From Methylobacteriaceae bacterium (GTDB lineage: Bacteria; Pseudomonadota; Alphaproteobacteria; Rhizobiales; Beijerinckiaceae), in the NCBI GenBank assembly GCA_016793505.1, contig JAEULW010000210.1, forward strand, positions 1 to 39,996: a stretch of 39,996 nucleotides of DNA, read 5' to 3'. A program made the position numbers and the translations under genes. The notes under the pieces were generated by a model, which was given only the letters and a program-made list of their open reading frames with translations, made no database searches and was not told the origin of the DNA. Of the stretch, positions 1-8,505 are shown piece after piece (the stretch's first letter is position 1; each line of letters starts with the position of its first letter).

Positions 1-834
1 CGCTGCATGCGCCGCGATGTGCGCGGGCAAGGCCGTCGCCTTGCGCGTCGCGAGATCGACAGCGAGGAGGCAGAGATCGAATCGCGCCAGCGGCGCGCCG
101 CCGCGCGTCGTGATCAGGTGCTGGGTCACGTAGGATTTGGCGGCGACCGAAGCAAGGCGCGACGTCGCCCGCAGCAGTTCGTTCGACGCGCATGTTCCGA
201 GCTGCTCGAACCGCATCTCGACGAGCATGCGGCCGACGCCGCTGCGCAGAGAGAAGTCCGTGCTGAACCCCAGCCGCGCCGCCAGGTGTTGGGCGGCCGG
301 GCCCAGGCGGCGAGCGCTGGCCTCGAAGGTCAGATGACCGCTCGCCTCCCATTCGTCCGGCGCGACCCTGCCGAGCTCGACGACGCCGTCGCGGCCGGGC
401 AGGGCGGTCCAGGGCGCGACCGCCGCGTCGGGAAGGCCGCGAGGCCCGACCAGCGGCGCAAGAGCGTCAGGCAAGAGCGGCAGGACGTCGTTCGTCGGTC
501 CGCCGAAGTCGAGCGCCGTCGCGCAGATGCGCCCATCATGGAGGATGACATGCGCAACATTCGCGCCGCCAATCTCCGCGGCGCGGAAGGACCGTACTTC
601 GAGGGCGTCGCCTGTCCTGAGTTCGCGATGGAATCGCAGGCAGCGCTGCGGCGCGGGCCTCGCCGAGGCGTCGAAGGGGCGTTCGCTCCCCGCGACGCTC
701 GCGACCTCGGCCGCCCATTGCACCGCGCGGCAGTAGAAGCGCGTATTCCAGTGGCCATTGAAATCGCATTCCCAGGATTCGACGCGGGCGTGCAGCGTCG
801 GAACGCCGGCGTCGAGCAGGCTGGCGACCGTCAT
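1..834 (-). CDS. acyl-CoA thioesterase-like, double hotdog fold (partial, cut by window edge)
   Basis: An open frame with no stop runs leftward from ATG at 834 to the window edge, giving 278 codons with the 3' end missing. Residues 21-30 read WECDFNGHWN, the D-x-N-x-H-x-N motif of the 4HBT/FcbC-type hotdog thioesterase family. The second half, from about residue 190, looks like a second hotdog repeat, with an arginine-rich strand followed by a serine- and alanine-rich helix. These enzymes hydrolyse acyl-CoA to free acid and CoA in the cytoplasm. It is the last visible gene of the operon starting at 3877, 37 bases after the preceding SDR stop, and probably releases a CoA intermediate or recycles CoA. 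Upstream of the start is only a weak purine-rich ribosome site. The fold call is good; the substrate is unknown. Confidence 0.72.
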   Translation of the reverse strand, partial: MTVASLLDAGVPTLHARVESWECDFNGHWNTRFYCRAVQWAAEVASVAGSERPFDASARPAPQRCLRFHRELRTGDALEVRSFRAAEIGGANVAHVILHDGRICATALDFGGPTNDVLPLLPDALAPLVGPRGLPDAAVAPWTALPGRDGVVELGRVAPDEWEASGHLTFEASARRLGPAAQHLAARLGFSTDFSLRSGVGRMLVEMRFEQLGTCASNELLRATSRLASVAAKSYVTQHLITTRGGAPLARFDLCLLAVDLATRKATALPAHIAAHAA

Positions 835-871
835 GCCCGGCGCCCATGCTGCTTGCGAGGCGTCCCGCGCA

Positions 872-1609
872 TCACCAGCCCTTGCCTGCGGTGTAGCCGC
901 CATCCACCGGCAGGATCGCGCCATGCACGAAACTCGCCGCGTCGGACGCCAGGAACAGGATCGCGGCCGCCACCTCTTCCGCCCGCGCGACCCGCCCCAG
1001 CGGATAGGCGGCAGCGAGCCGCGCCACCCATTCCGGCTTGTCGAAATAGCTCTCGGTCATCGGCGTCCGGGTCACGCCCGGCGCGACCGCATTGACGCGG
1101 ATGCCGAGCGGCCCGAGTTCCAGGGCGAGTTGCTTCGTCAGGCCGGACACCGCATGCTTGGACGCGACATAGGCGGCGCGGTGACGCGAGGCGAGAATGG
1201 CGGCTGTCGAAGAGAGATTGACGATCGCGCGGGGCTTGTCGGACCCGAGCCGCGCGAAGGCCTGACAACACCGGAAGACGCCGCCGAGATTGACGTCGAT
1301 CACATGATCCCACTGTTCGTCGTCGAGATCGAGCGCCGGCACGATTTCCCGAATGCCCGCCGAATTGACGAGGATTTCGAGCGAGCCCAGCGCCTCGGCC
1401 GCCCGGCGCACCACGCCGCGCGCGCTGGCGGCGTCCGCCAGATCCGCCTCGAGAGAGATCACGTCGGCGCCGCCGGCCTGTCCCTGCGCTCCGCGCACAT
1501 CCGCCACCGCGACGCGCGCGCCTGCAGCCAGAAATGCTGCGACCGTGGCCGCGCCGATGCCGCTGGCGCCGCCCGTCACCAGAACATTGCGGCCCTCGAA
1601 CTGCGCCAT
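872..1609 (-). CDS. short-chain dehydrogenase/reductase (SDR), classical
   Basis: A 245-residue NAD(P)-dependent oxidoreductase of the classical SDR family. It has the cofactor loop TGGASGIG at residues 12-19, NSAG at 82-85 (a variant of NNAG), active-site Ser at 133/134, and Tyr147-x3-Lys151. The C terminus ends in the usual PVDGGYTAG-type stretch. The likely reaction is oxidation or reduction of a secondary hydroxyl/keto group, for instance at the beta position of an acyl-CoA. The start was placed at ATG 1609 because GGTGAG lies about 8 bases upstream; a GTG directly before it would add one residue. It is the fourth gene of the minus operon starting at 3877, 27 bases after the previous stop. 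Family certain, substrate unknown. Confidence 0.93.
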   Translation of the reverse strand: MAQFEGRNVLVTGGASGIGAATVAAFLAAGARVAVADVRGAQGQAGGADVISLEADLADAASARGVVRRAAEALGSLEILVNSAGIREIVPALDLDDEQWDHVIDVNLGGVFRCCQAFARLGSDKPRAIVNLSSTAAILASRHRAAYVASKHAVSGLTKQLALELGPLGIRVNAVAPGVTRTPMTESYFDKPEWVARLAAAYPLGRVARAEEVAAAILFLASDAASFVHGAILPVDGGYTAGKGW

Positions 1610-1636
1610 CACTTCTCACCCCCTCGGCCTCGGGCC

Positions 1637-2419
1637 TCACAATGTGGTCGCCGTCCCGCCGTCGACGGGCAAGACGGCCCCTGTCACATAAGACGCCGCC
1701 CTCGACGCGAGGTAGAGGCAGGCGCCGGCCATATCGACGCCGTTGGTGAGGCGTTTCAGCGGTACGCGTTCGACCACTTTTTCCTCGCCGAGCTTCTCCA
1801 GCGTCGCCTTCAGCATCTGGCTCGGAAACATGCCAGGCGCGACGACATTCACCGTGATGTGCCGGCTCGCCAGATGATAGGCGAGGTGGCGCGAGAGATG
1901 ATGCAGCGCCGCCTTGGAGGAGGCGTAGGCGTAGGTCTCGTGCCGCGGCACGTGGAAGCCCGCGATCGAGCCGATATTGATGATCCGCGCCGGATTCTCG
2001 CGGCTTGCCGCCTTCTCGATCAGCGGCGTAAGCGCCTGTACGAGGAAGAAGATGCCCTTGGTGTTGAGATCATAGCATTTGTCCCACCCCTTCTCGGGGT
2101 AGTCCGCGAGCGGCGCAGCCCAGATCGCGCCGGCATTGTTGATCAGGACGTCGATTTTCGGCGCGCGCGTCGCCAGTTCGGCGGCCAGCTTCCTGCGGCC
2201 GGCCTCGGTCGCCAGATCGGCGGGGATCGCCGCGCAGAAGCCCTTTGGAGACAGCTTCGCCACGGTCTCGGCGCAGGCGCTCTCGCTGCGCGAACAGATA
2301 TAGACCTTCGCGCCGGCCTCGACGAAGGCTTCAGCGATGAACTCCCCCATGCCCTTGCTGCCGCCGGTGACGACGACGATCTTGCCCGCGACGCCGAAGT
2401 AATCGTCCAGAATGCTCAT
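1637..2419 (-). CDS. SDR family oxidoreductase (FabG-like)
   Basis: A 260-residue classical SDR. The cofactor loop TGGSKGMG is at residues 18-25, NNAG near residue 97, an IGSIAG active-site serine strand, and a YASSK catalytic Tyr-x3-Lys. It ends with PVDGG. Family members act as NADP(H)-dependent ketoreductases or dehydrogenases. The ATG at 2419 overlaps the stop of the upstream NTF2-like gene by four bases (ATGA), so translation of the two is probably coupled. A longer upstream reading of this frame runs across the neighbouring gene and was rejected. Substrate not determinable; the operon suggests a hydroxy- or keto-acyl intermediate. Confidence 0.93.
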   Translation of the reverse strand: MSILDDYFGVAGKIVVVTGGSKGMGEFIAEAFVEAGAKVYICSRSESACAETVAKLSPKGFCAAIPADLATEAGRRKLAAELATRAPKIDVLINNAGAIWAAPLADYPEKGWDKCYDLNTKGIFFLVQALTPLIEKAASRENPARIINIGSIAGFHVPRHETYAYASSKAALHHLSRHLAYHLASRHITVNVVAPGMFPSQMLKATLEKLGEEKVVERVPLKRLTNGVDMAGACLYLASRAASYVTGAVLPVDGGTATTL

Positions 2420-2955
2420 CGGCGCCCTTCCTGGCCGCGGTTCAACTCGGTCAGCGCATAGACCGGATCGGACTTGTCGCGCCGACCCATGACGCCCACG
2501 AGTTTGCGCAGGTGATGTGTGCTGGGCTGCATGCGCGTTCCGTCGTAAACCACCGTCCGGCGCGCCACACGCCATGCGCCGTCGCGCTTTTCGAACCGGT
2601 CGCAATACCGGCCGAAGACCTCGACGTCCGTTCCCTCGACGGCGCCTGACGCCGACGCCTTCTCGCGCCGCTGGATCGCAACGAAGTAGGTCTCGACGGC
2701 GGCCGTCGCATCGTTCACGAACTCGATCAGGCAATTCGCCATGATGTGCATGGCGAACGGGATCGCGGCGTGGCGCTGGCTCACCCACTCCACGAAGGCT
2801 GTCGGCCCGCCGCTGAACTCGCCATGGTCGTCATGTGCGTCGGCATGGAAGACGTCCGCGAGAGCCGGCCAGTCCTTTCGATCCACCGCGCGGGCGTAGC
2901 GGAACAGCACGTCCTCAATCTCACTCTTCGCCGTCAGCCGCATCAACGGATCCAT
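2416..2955 (-). CDS. SnoaL-like / NTF2-fold protein
   Basis: A 179-residue protein of the nuclear-transport-factor-2 fold, SnoaL-like subgroup. It shows the typical opening helix (IEDVLFRYARAVDRKDW, about residues 11-27), then a VFHADAHDDHGEF segment and a C-terminal sheet in which YCDRFEKRDGAWR precedes the last strands. Relatives include small dehydratases, isomerases and lyases such as bile acid 7-alpha-dehydratase and epoxide hydrolases, plus many unassigned proteins. The D-H-G stretch and the internal His residues could form a pocket acid/base pair. The start at ATG 2955 was chosen for an AAGGAG site 7 bases upstream. It lies between two SDR genes, so it may dehydrate or isomerise their product; this is inference. 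Confidence 0.82.
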   Translation of the reverse strand: MDPLMRLTAKSEIEDVLFRYARAVDRKDWPALADVFHADAHDDHGEFSGGPTAFVEWVSQRHAAIPFAMHIMANCLIEFVNDATAAVETYFVAIQRREKASASGAVEGTDVEVFGRYCDRFEKRDGAWRVARRTVVYDGTRMQPSTHHLRKLVGVMGRRDKSDPVYALTELNRGQEGRR

Positions 2956-2968
2956 GGCGCGCGCTCCT

Positions 2969-3877
2969 TCAGACCGGCTCCCAGGAAAACACATCCTCGC
3001 TGCGGTCGAGCGGGAAGAAGGCGGGCCGCAACGCCGGGATGGCGTGATCCCGCACGCTCGCGGGCGACCATCCTTCGCCGCGATGGACAGAGCGGATCGG
3101 ACGGCTTTGCCCCATTAGCATGATCTCGTTGGCGCGGACCGCAAAGATCTGGCCGGTGACCGAAGCCGCCTCGTCCGAGGCCAGATAGACAGCGAGCGGA
3201 ACGTTCTGCTCCGGCGTCATCTGCTTCAACCGGTTGACGCGGGCGATCTGGTCCGGCGTGGCCGCGGGGATGTTCTGCGTCATCCTGCCCCAGGCGAAGG
3301 GGCAGATGCAGTTCGAGCGCACCTTGAAGCGCGCCATGTCCAGCGCGATCGATTTCGACAGCGCCACGACGCCGAGTTTGGCGGCCGAGTAGTTGGCCTG
3401 GCCGACATTGCCGATGACGCCGGACGAACTCGTCATGTGAATGTAGACGCCGCTCTCCTGCTCGCGGAAGAGCGGCGCGGCGGCGCGACTGACGAAAAAG
3501 CTGCCGTTGAGGTGAACATCGAGCACTGCGATCCAGTTCGCTGGATCCATCTTGTGGAAGAGCTGGTCGCGCAGGATTCCCGCGTTGTTCACGACTATGT
3601 CGAGCCTGCCAAACGCGTCTGTGGCGACTGCGACAATCTTCTGCGCCTCCTCCCAGCTCGCGACGGAATGCGCGCTGACCGCCGCTTCGCCGCCGGCGGC
3701 GCGGATCAGATCACACGTTTCTTCAGCGGGCGTGCCGGAGCCGCCCCTGCCGTCGAGCGAGACGCCGATGTCGTTGACCACGACACGCGCGCCCGCCCGC
3801 GCCAGACCCATCGCCATGGAGCGGCCGATGCCGCTGCCCGCGCCCGTGACGATGGCGACCTTGCCGTTCAGAACCAA
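2969..3877 (-). CDS. SDR resembling the dehydrogenase domain of multifunctional enzyme type 2
   Basis: An SDR of 302 residues when started at TTG 3877, which has GGAGG 8 bases upstream. ATG codons at 3949 and 3937 would add an N-terminal tail of low plausibility. It has TGAGSGIG at residues 11-18, NNAG at 97-100, the MTSSSG serine strand near 150, and Tyr163-x3-Lys167 (ANYSAAK). The VHLNGSFFV and GQANYSAAK stretches closely recall the (3R)-hydroxyacyl-CoA dehydrogenase domain of peroxisomal HSD17B4 proteins. This suggests oxidation of a (3R)-hydroxyacyl-CoA, which fits the MaoC-type hydratase at 18285. A C-terminal extension of about 50 residues follows the Rossmann fold. First gene of the leftward operon and divergent from the operon at 4083. 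Confidence 0.88.
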   Translation of the reverse strand: MVLNGKVAIVTGAGSGIGRSMAMGLARAGARVVVNDIGVSLDGRGGSGTPAEETCDLIRAAGGEAAVSAHSVASWEEAQKIVAVATDAFGRLDIVVNNAGILRDQLFHKMDPANWIAVLDVHLNGSFFVSRAAAPLFREQESGVYIHMTSSSGVIGNVGQANYSAAKLGVVALSKSIALDMARFKVRSNCICPFAWGRMTQNIPAATPDQIARVNRLKQMTPEQNVPLAVYLASDEAASVTGQIFAVRANEIMLMGQSRPIRSVHRGEGWSPASVRDHAIPALRPAFFPLDRSEDVFSWEPV

Positions 3878-3965
3878 GACGCGAGCCTCCAGCGAAAGGA
3901 GCGGCGGCGGATGCGACTGGACTGTCGCGCGCGCCATCCCGCCCGGCAATCTGCGCTTCCGGACG

Positions 3966-3991
3966 CCTAGCCCCGCGATAGGACGGGGCTA
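3966..3991. promoter_or_regulatory. candidate LysR-type operator in divergent promoter region
   Basis: The core 3966-3982 reads CCTAGCC-CCG-CGATAGG, with T3968 and A3980 in T-N11-A spacing. It overlaps a perfect inverted repeat, TAGCCCCG (3968-3975) and CGGGGCTA (3984-3991), around an 8-base centre. It lies 88 bases before the SDR start at 3877 and 100 bases before the GTG at 4083. It resembles the perfect dyad at 36260-36282, sharing CCTA and ATAGGACG at the same spacing. Binding by the LysR protein at 34762 is inferred. Confidence 0.5.
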
Positions 3992-4082
3992 TATGCCGCG
4001 CGCCGTTCGTTGCCCAAGGCGCGCGCGCAGCTACAGTGTGCGGGAGACGCGGGCGGTTCGCCTTGCGCAAGAGTGAGCGACC

Positions 4083-5039
4083 GTGCGAGCCGTCGTCTTC
4101 GATACATTCGGCGATCCATCCGTTCTGCGGATCACGGATGTCGCGACGCCGATCCCCGGCGAGGGCGAGGTCGTGGTGGCGGTCGCAGCCGCGCCTGTCA
4201 ATCCGACCGACCTGATGATGCGCAGCGGCAAGCAGGCTGCGCTGATGACGCACCTCGCCCCGCCTTACATCGCGGGCATGGAATTCGCAGGCCGCGTCGA
4301 GGCGGCTGGCGCCGGCGTCGCGTTGAAGCCAGGATCGCCGGTGATCGGCGTTGTCAATCCGCGCCGGCCCGCCGGCGGAGCGCATGCGGAATTCGTCGCG
4401 GTCCCGGCGGCGCAGGTCGCCATTTTGAGCGACGCCGTCGATCTTGTCGGCGCGTCGATGACGCCCATGAACGCGCTGACGGCGCTGCGCGCTCTCGAAC
4501 TGACGGGGCTCGTCCGCGGCCAGTCATTGATCGTCACGGGCGGCGCAGGCGTATTCGGCGGCATGCTCCTGCGTCTGGCGCGCCATGCCGGCATCCGGAC
4601 GATCGCGGGCGGCGCCGAAGCGGATGGCGCGCTGCTTCGCGGCCTTGGCGCCGATTTCGTGATGCCGCGCGATCCTGCGGACTGGTCGGCTTTCGACAAG
4701 ATTTGTCCGCGAGGGGCTGATGCGCTGATCGACGGCGCGCTGATCGGCGACAAGGTCAGCCGATTCGTGCGCGAGGGCGGCGTCGCCGTCGCGCTACGGA
4801 AGTCGAATCCGATCACCGATGCGCGGCTGAGCTGCGTTGCCGTGTCCGTCATGGATGCCTTCGGCCGGGCGGACTGGCTTGCAGAAATCGCCGGCCATGT
4901 TGCGAGCGGTGTTCTCGCGCCGCGCATCGCCGAGGGCGGCGTCTTCGCCTGTTCTGACGCTGTCGCCGCGCACCGTATGGCTGAAAGCGCCCATCTCCGG
5001 GGCCGCGTCATCCTGACCTTCGACGCCGGCGGGGCCTGA
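4083..5039 (+). CDS. zinc-independent quinone oxidoreductase-like enzyme (MDR superfamily)
   Basis: A 318-residue medium-chain dehydrogenase/reductase. The N-terminal GroES-like domain carries AAPVNPTDLMMRSG (about residues 36-49) and IAGMEFAGRVE, and the Rossmann part carries TGGAGVFGG near residue 157. The structural-zinc cysteine cluster of alcohol dehydrogenases is absent, as in the quinone oxidoreductase (QOR) and enoyl-reductase branch. The likely role is NADPH-dependent reduction of an enone or enoyl thioester in the cytosol. The start is GTG 4083 with a modest purine-rich site before it. First gene of the plus operon, two bases before the MmgE/PrpD start. Subfamily and substrate are not resolved. 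Confidence 0.88.
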   Translation: MRAVVFDTFGDPSVLRITDVATPIPGEGEVVVAVAAAPVNPTDLMMRSGKQAALMTHLAPPYIAGMEFAGRVEAAGAGVALKPGSPVIGVVNPRRPAGGAHAEFVAVPAAQVAILSDAVDLVGASMTPMNALTALRALELTGLVRGQSLIVTGGAGVFGGMLLRLARHAGIRTIAGGAEADGALLRGLGADFVMPRDPADWSAFDKICPRGADALIDGALIGDKVSRFVREGGVAVALRKSNPITDARLSCVAVSVMDAFGRADWLAEIAGHVASGVLAPRIAEGGVFACSDAVAAHRMAESAHLRGRVILTFDAGGA

Positions 5040-5041
5040 CC

Positions 5042-6433
5042 ATGGCGGCCGCCGAACCGCTGACGCTCGAGCGCGCCGTCGCCCGTTTCATCGTCGACTT
5101 CAGCTTCGAGCACATCGACGCCGCGACGCTCTCCGCGGCGAAAATGCTGATCAAGGATCAGTTCGCGATCCAGATCGGCGCGCAACAATTGCCATGGTCC
5201 CGACAGACGAGAGCCTTCCGCAGTCCGCGGCCGGGCGGCGCGACCATCGTCGGCGAAACGACGAAGGCGGCTGCAATCGACGCGGCCTATCTCAACGCGA
5301 CTTATGGCCACGGCTTCGAATATGACGACTTCTTCGGCAACGCCCATCCAGGTTGCGCGGTCGTCCCCGCCGCATTCGCCATAGGCGAGGAACTCGACCT
5401 CGACCTGAAGCAGACGCTGACTGCGCTGGTCGTCGGCTACGAGACCTATGTCCGTATCGGCAAATGGGGGTCGCCCGCTGTGCTCAATCAGGGCTGGCAG
5501 CCCCATGCGATCTTCGGCGTATTCGGGACCGCGGCGCTGGCGGCGAAGATGCTCGGTCTGAGCGAGGACGAGACCTTTCATGCCCTCGCGATCGCACTCA
5601 GCCATGCGAGCGGCCCGACCGAATACGCCTCGACCGGCGGCTCCATCAAGCGCGTCCACGCCGGAATCGCCGTGCGCAACGGCATCGAATCGGCGGAGCT
5701 CGCCCGCGCCGGCGTCACTGGCCCGGCGCGATTTCTGACCGGTAGTCGGGGGCTCTATCGCAATTTCTGTGGCGCCGACGTCGGTGAGGAAGCCATTGCG
5801 GATTTTCTGCCCGGCGTCGCCAATTTCATGCCCGGTCTCTCGTTCAAGGCCTATTGCTGCTGCGCCTGCACCTTCTCGTTCATCGAGGCGATGCGCCACG
5901 TGCGCGACCGCGCCGCCGACATCGAGCGGATCGAGACGCGCGTGCAGACCATGGTCGACAGCATCGTCGGCTCGAAGAACGCCAACATCTTCCGACCGCG
6001 CAACATCGAGGAGGTGCAGTATTCGCTGCCGGCCCAGATGGCGCTTTCCGTGCTTGGCCACGGCAACGGCTTTGCAACCCATCACGCGGTGATGACCGGC
6101 GCGCTCGATATCGGGCCCGGATCGGCGGTCCGCGACATGATCGAGCGCGTGACGATCGAGGTGAGCCCCGAGCTCGACGCGAGGCACCGTCATTTCGTCG
6201 CCGACGTGACGGTGCATTTCAGGGATGGCGGCAGCCGGCGCATCTTCGAGGAACAATCGAAAGGCTCGCCGATGAAACCCTTCACTGCGCAGGAGTTCGA
6301 GGCAAAGCTCGCCGATCTGGCGGATGGCGTGATCGGCGGCGAGCAGGCCGGACGACTGTGGGCGCTCGTCGACGCGATGAAACCGGATCGCCCGGTCGCC
6401 GACGTGACGGCGCTGCTCGCGCCGGGACGTTGA
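5042..6433 (+). CDS. MmgE/PrpD family protein (first of two)
   Basis: A 463-residue protein of the MmgE/PrpD family, of usual length. It has an all-helical N-terminal domain with AAYLNATYGHGFEYDD (about residues 81-96) and HPGCAVVPAAFA, followed by a GTFGTAALAAK-like helix and the small C-terminal lid domain. Known members are 2-methylcitrate dehydratase, cis-aconitate decarboxylase and iminodisuccinate epimerase, so dehydration, decarboxylation or epimerisation of a polycarboxylate is possible. A second family member lies at 13645-15072 and is clearly divergent in sequence. The gene starts two bases after the QOR-like gene and ends one base before the racemase-like gene, so the three are co-translated. 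Confidence 0.92.
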   Translation: MAAAEPLTLERAVARFIVDFSFEHIDAATLSAAKMLIKDQFAIQIGAQQLPWSRQTRAFRSPRPGGATIVGETTKAAAIDAAYLNATYGHGFEYDDFFGNAHPGCAVVPAAFAIGEELDLDLKQTLTALVVGYETYVRIGKWGSPAVLNQGWQPHAIFGVFGTAALAAKMLGLSEDETFHALAIALSHASGPTEYASTGGSIKRVHAGIAVRNGIESAELARAGVTGPARFLTGSRGLYRNFCGADVGEEAIADFLPGVANFMPGLSFKAYCCCACTFSFIEAMRHVRDRAADIERIETRVQTMVDSIVGSKNANIFRPRNIEEVQYSLPAQMALSVLGHGNGFATHHAVMTGALDIGPGSAVRDMIERVTIEVSPELDARHRHFVADVTVHFRDGGSRRIFEEQSKGSPMKPFTAQEFEAKLADLADGVIGGEQAGRLWALVDAMKPDRPVADVTALLAPGR

Positions 6434-6434
6434 C

Positions 6435-7598
6435 ATGGGCGCGCTGGCCGGCGTGAAGGTGATCGAGATCGCCGGCATGGGGCCGACGCCCTTCTGCGGC
6501 ATGCTGCTCGGCGACATGGGCGCGGATGTGCTGCGGATCGATCGGCCTGCGCCGGTCGAGCGCGGCATCGGCGTCGACGACCGCAGCGATCTGCGCGGTC
6601 GCAACAAGCGCTCGGCCATCATCGATCTCAAGCGCCCGGAGGGTCGCGACGCGCTGCTGAAGCTCGTCGCGCGCGCCGACATCCTGATCGAGGGCTTCCG
6701 GCCCGGCGTCATGGAGCGCATGGGCCTTGGCCCGGCCGAGTGCCATGCGGCGAACCGGCGCCTCGTCTATGGCCGCGCCACCGGCTGGGGCCAGGACGGG
6801 CCGCTCGCCCGGACCGCGGGGCATGACATCAACTATATCGCGCTTTCGGGCGCTCTCTCGATGATCGGCCCCCGCGAGGGGCCGCCGCTTCCGCCGCTCA
6901 ATCTTGTCGGCGACTATGGCGGGGGCGCGCTCTACCTCGCATTCGGTCTGGTCTGCGCGCTGCTCTCCTCGCGCGCCACGGGGCAGGGGCAGGTCGTGGA
7001 CGCCGCCATGATCGATGGCGTGTCGAGCCTGCTGACCGTGTTCCACGGCCTGCGGCAGGCCGGGTGTCTGAGAGAAGAGCGCGGCGCCAATCCGCTCGAC
7101 GGCGGCGCGCCGTTCTACGCCACGTACCAGACCTCCGATGGCGGCTGGATGGCCGTTGGCGCGCTCGAGGAGCGATTCTACACCGAGTTGCTGAAGGGCC
7201 TCGGCCTCAGGCGCGACGAAACGCCGGATCGCGCCGAGCGCAGCCGATGGCCCGAGCTTCGCAACCTGCTCGCGCGGCGATTCCTCGAAAAGTCGCGGGA
7301 CGAATGGACGACGATCTTCGCGACGGGCGATGCTTGCGTATCGCCCGTGCTGAGCCTTTCCGAGGCAGGCGGACATCCCCACAATGCGGCGCGACGCACC
7401 TTGCACGATGTCAACGGAATCGCGCATCCCGCGCCGGCGCCGCGCCTGTCTCATACGCCCGGCGCGATCCGGCGCGCGCCGGCGCGATCAGGAGCGCACA
7501 CGGCCGACGCGTTGCGCGACTGGGGCTTCGCCGACGCCGAAATCACATCCGGCCTCGGGGCCGGATATCTGGCCGCCGCGCCAGACCAAGCGGAGTGA
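6435..7598 (+). CDS. alpha-methylacyl-CoA racemase-like type III CoA-transferase family protein
   Basis: A 387-residue CaiB/BaiF family member that looks like the racemase branch. GHDINY contains His130 and LVGDYGGG contains Asp160. These correspond in spacing to the His/Asp acid-base pair of bacterial alpha-methylacyl-CoA racemase (His126 and Asp156 in the mycobacterial enzyme). The N-terminal VKVIEIAGMGP and RNKRSAIIDLK motifs are also typical. The inferred reaction is interconversion of (2R)- and (2S)-methylacyl-CoA. That would be needed if a 2-methyl-branched acyl chain must match a stereospecific acyl-CoA dehydrogenase. One base separates it from MmgE/PrpD. A plain CoA-transferase role is the alternative, but the His/Asp pair favours a racemase. 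Confidence 0.88.
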   Translation: MGALAGVKVIEIAGMGPTPFCGMLLGDMGADVLRIDRPAPVERGIGVDDRSDLRGRNKRSAIIDLKRPEGRDALLKLVARADILIEGFRPGVMERMGLGPAECHAANRRLVYGRATGWGQDGPLARTAGHDINYIALSGALSMIGPREGPPLPPLNLVGDYGGGALYLAFGLVCALLSSRATGQGQVVDAAMIDGVSSLLTVFHGLRQAGCLREERGANPLDGGAPFYATYQTSDGGWMAVGALEERFYTELLKGLGLRRDETPDRAERSRWPELRNLLARRFLEKSRDEWTTIFATGDACVSPVLSLSEAGGHPHNAARRTLHDVNGIAHPAPAPRLSHTPGAIRRAPARSGAHTADALRDWGFADAEITSGLGAGYLAAAPDQAE

Positions 7599-7605
7599 TC
7601 CCCCG

Positions 7606-8505
7606 ATGCGCATCGGATATCTCGGACTTGGCGTCATGGGCGGCGCGCTCGCCCGACGACTGCGCCTGTCGCGGGACGTCGTCGTCTTCGACATCGACAA
7701 GGACGCCGTCGCGCGCTTCGCTGCGGAGGGCTGCGCCACGGCCGCAAGCGCCGGTGAACTTGCGCAGAGCTGCGATACGATCTTTCTGTGCCTGCCGACA
7801 TCGGCGCATGTGCGACAGGCGATCTTCGGGGCGGATGGGCTGGCGGCCACGCTGAAACCAGGCGCCATGCTGATCGACCAGACGACAGGCGATCCGCATG
7901 AGACCCGCGCCATGGCCGATGAGCTCGCGCCGCGCGGCGTCGAGCTGATCGACGCGCCGGTGAGCGGCGGCGCAATCGGCGCGCAGGCCGGCACGATCGC
8001 GATCATGGTCGGCGCATCGGCTGCGCAGTTTGCGCGCATCGAGCCCGTTCTGAAGCATGTCAGCCCCAATATCTTCCATGCCGGGGAGGTCGGCGCCGGC
8101 CATGTGATCAAGCTCGTCAACAACATGATCTCGCATGCCCAGCGCCTGCTGACGCAAGAAGGCATGACGCTGGCCGCCCGCAACGGGCTCGATCCGGACC
8201 GCGCTGCGCAGATCCTGCTCGCGAGCGGCGGTCGCAACGCCTACATGGAGAAGGTTCTCGCCCCCCGGGTGCTCCGGGGCAAGCTGGCGATCGGTTTCAC
8301 CCTCGGGCTCGCCCACAAGGACATTGCTCTTGCCTGTGACGTCGCGCGGCGATGCGGCGTGCCGACGCCCATCGCCGCGCAGGCCACAGCGCTCTATTCA
8401 GCGATGGTCGCCGAGCGCGGTCACGATGCCGAGGTCGAGGTCTCCGGGCTCATCGCCGAGCGTGAAGCCGGGGCGCGATACATCCCGGTAGAGCGTGATC
8501 TGTAG
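7606..8505 (+). CDS. NAD(P)-dependent beta-hydroxyacid dehydrogenase (3-hydroxyisobutyrate dehydrogenase family)
   Basis: A 299-residue beta-hydroxyacid dehydrogenase. The Rossmann motif GLGVMG is at residues 7-12, the substrate loop DAPVSGGAIGAQAGT near residue 122, and the catalytic lysine in HVIKLVNNM near residue 170. These enzymes oxidise 3-hydroxyisobutyrate, 2-hydroxy-3-oxopropionate or related 3-hydroxyacids, or reduce the semialdehyde. The ATG at 7606 has a GGAG site 11 bases upstream that overlaps the racemase stop. A longer reading from 7384 runs inside the racemase gene and was rejected. Together with the racemase it suggests handling of 2-methyl-3-hydroxy acids. Confidence 0.91.
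   Translation: MRIGYLGLGVMGGALARRLRLSRDVVVFDIDKDAVARFAAEGCATAASAGELAQSCDTIFLCLPTSAHVRQAIFGADGLAATLKPGAMLIDQTTGDPHETRAMADELAPRGVELIDAPVSGGAIGAQAGTIAIMVGASAAQFARIEPVLKHVSPNIFHAGEVGAGHVIKLVNNMISHAQRLLTQEGMTLAARNGLDPDRAAQILLASGGRNAYMEKVLAPRVLRGKLAIGFTLGLAHKDIALACDVARRCGVPTPIAAQATALYSAMVAERGHDAEVEVSGLIAEREAGARYIPVERDL

Noticed and set aside
7..2461. Long plus-strand open frames (7-1095 and 758-2461)
   Set aside because: Arg/Ala/Asp-rich translations without family motifs, lying opposite clear SDR, NTF2-like and thioesterase genes; they are antisense products of high GC.
4265..6721. 818-codon minus-strand frame
   Set aside because: Low-complexity translation opposite the QOR-like, MmgE/PrpD and racemase genes, all of which have conserved motifs.
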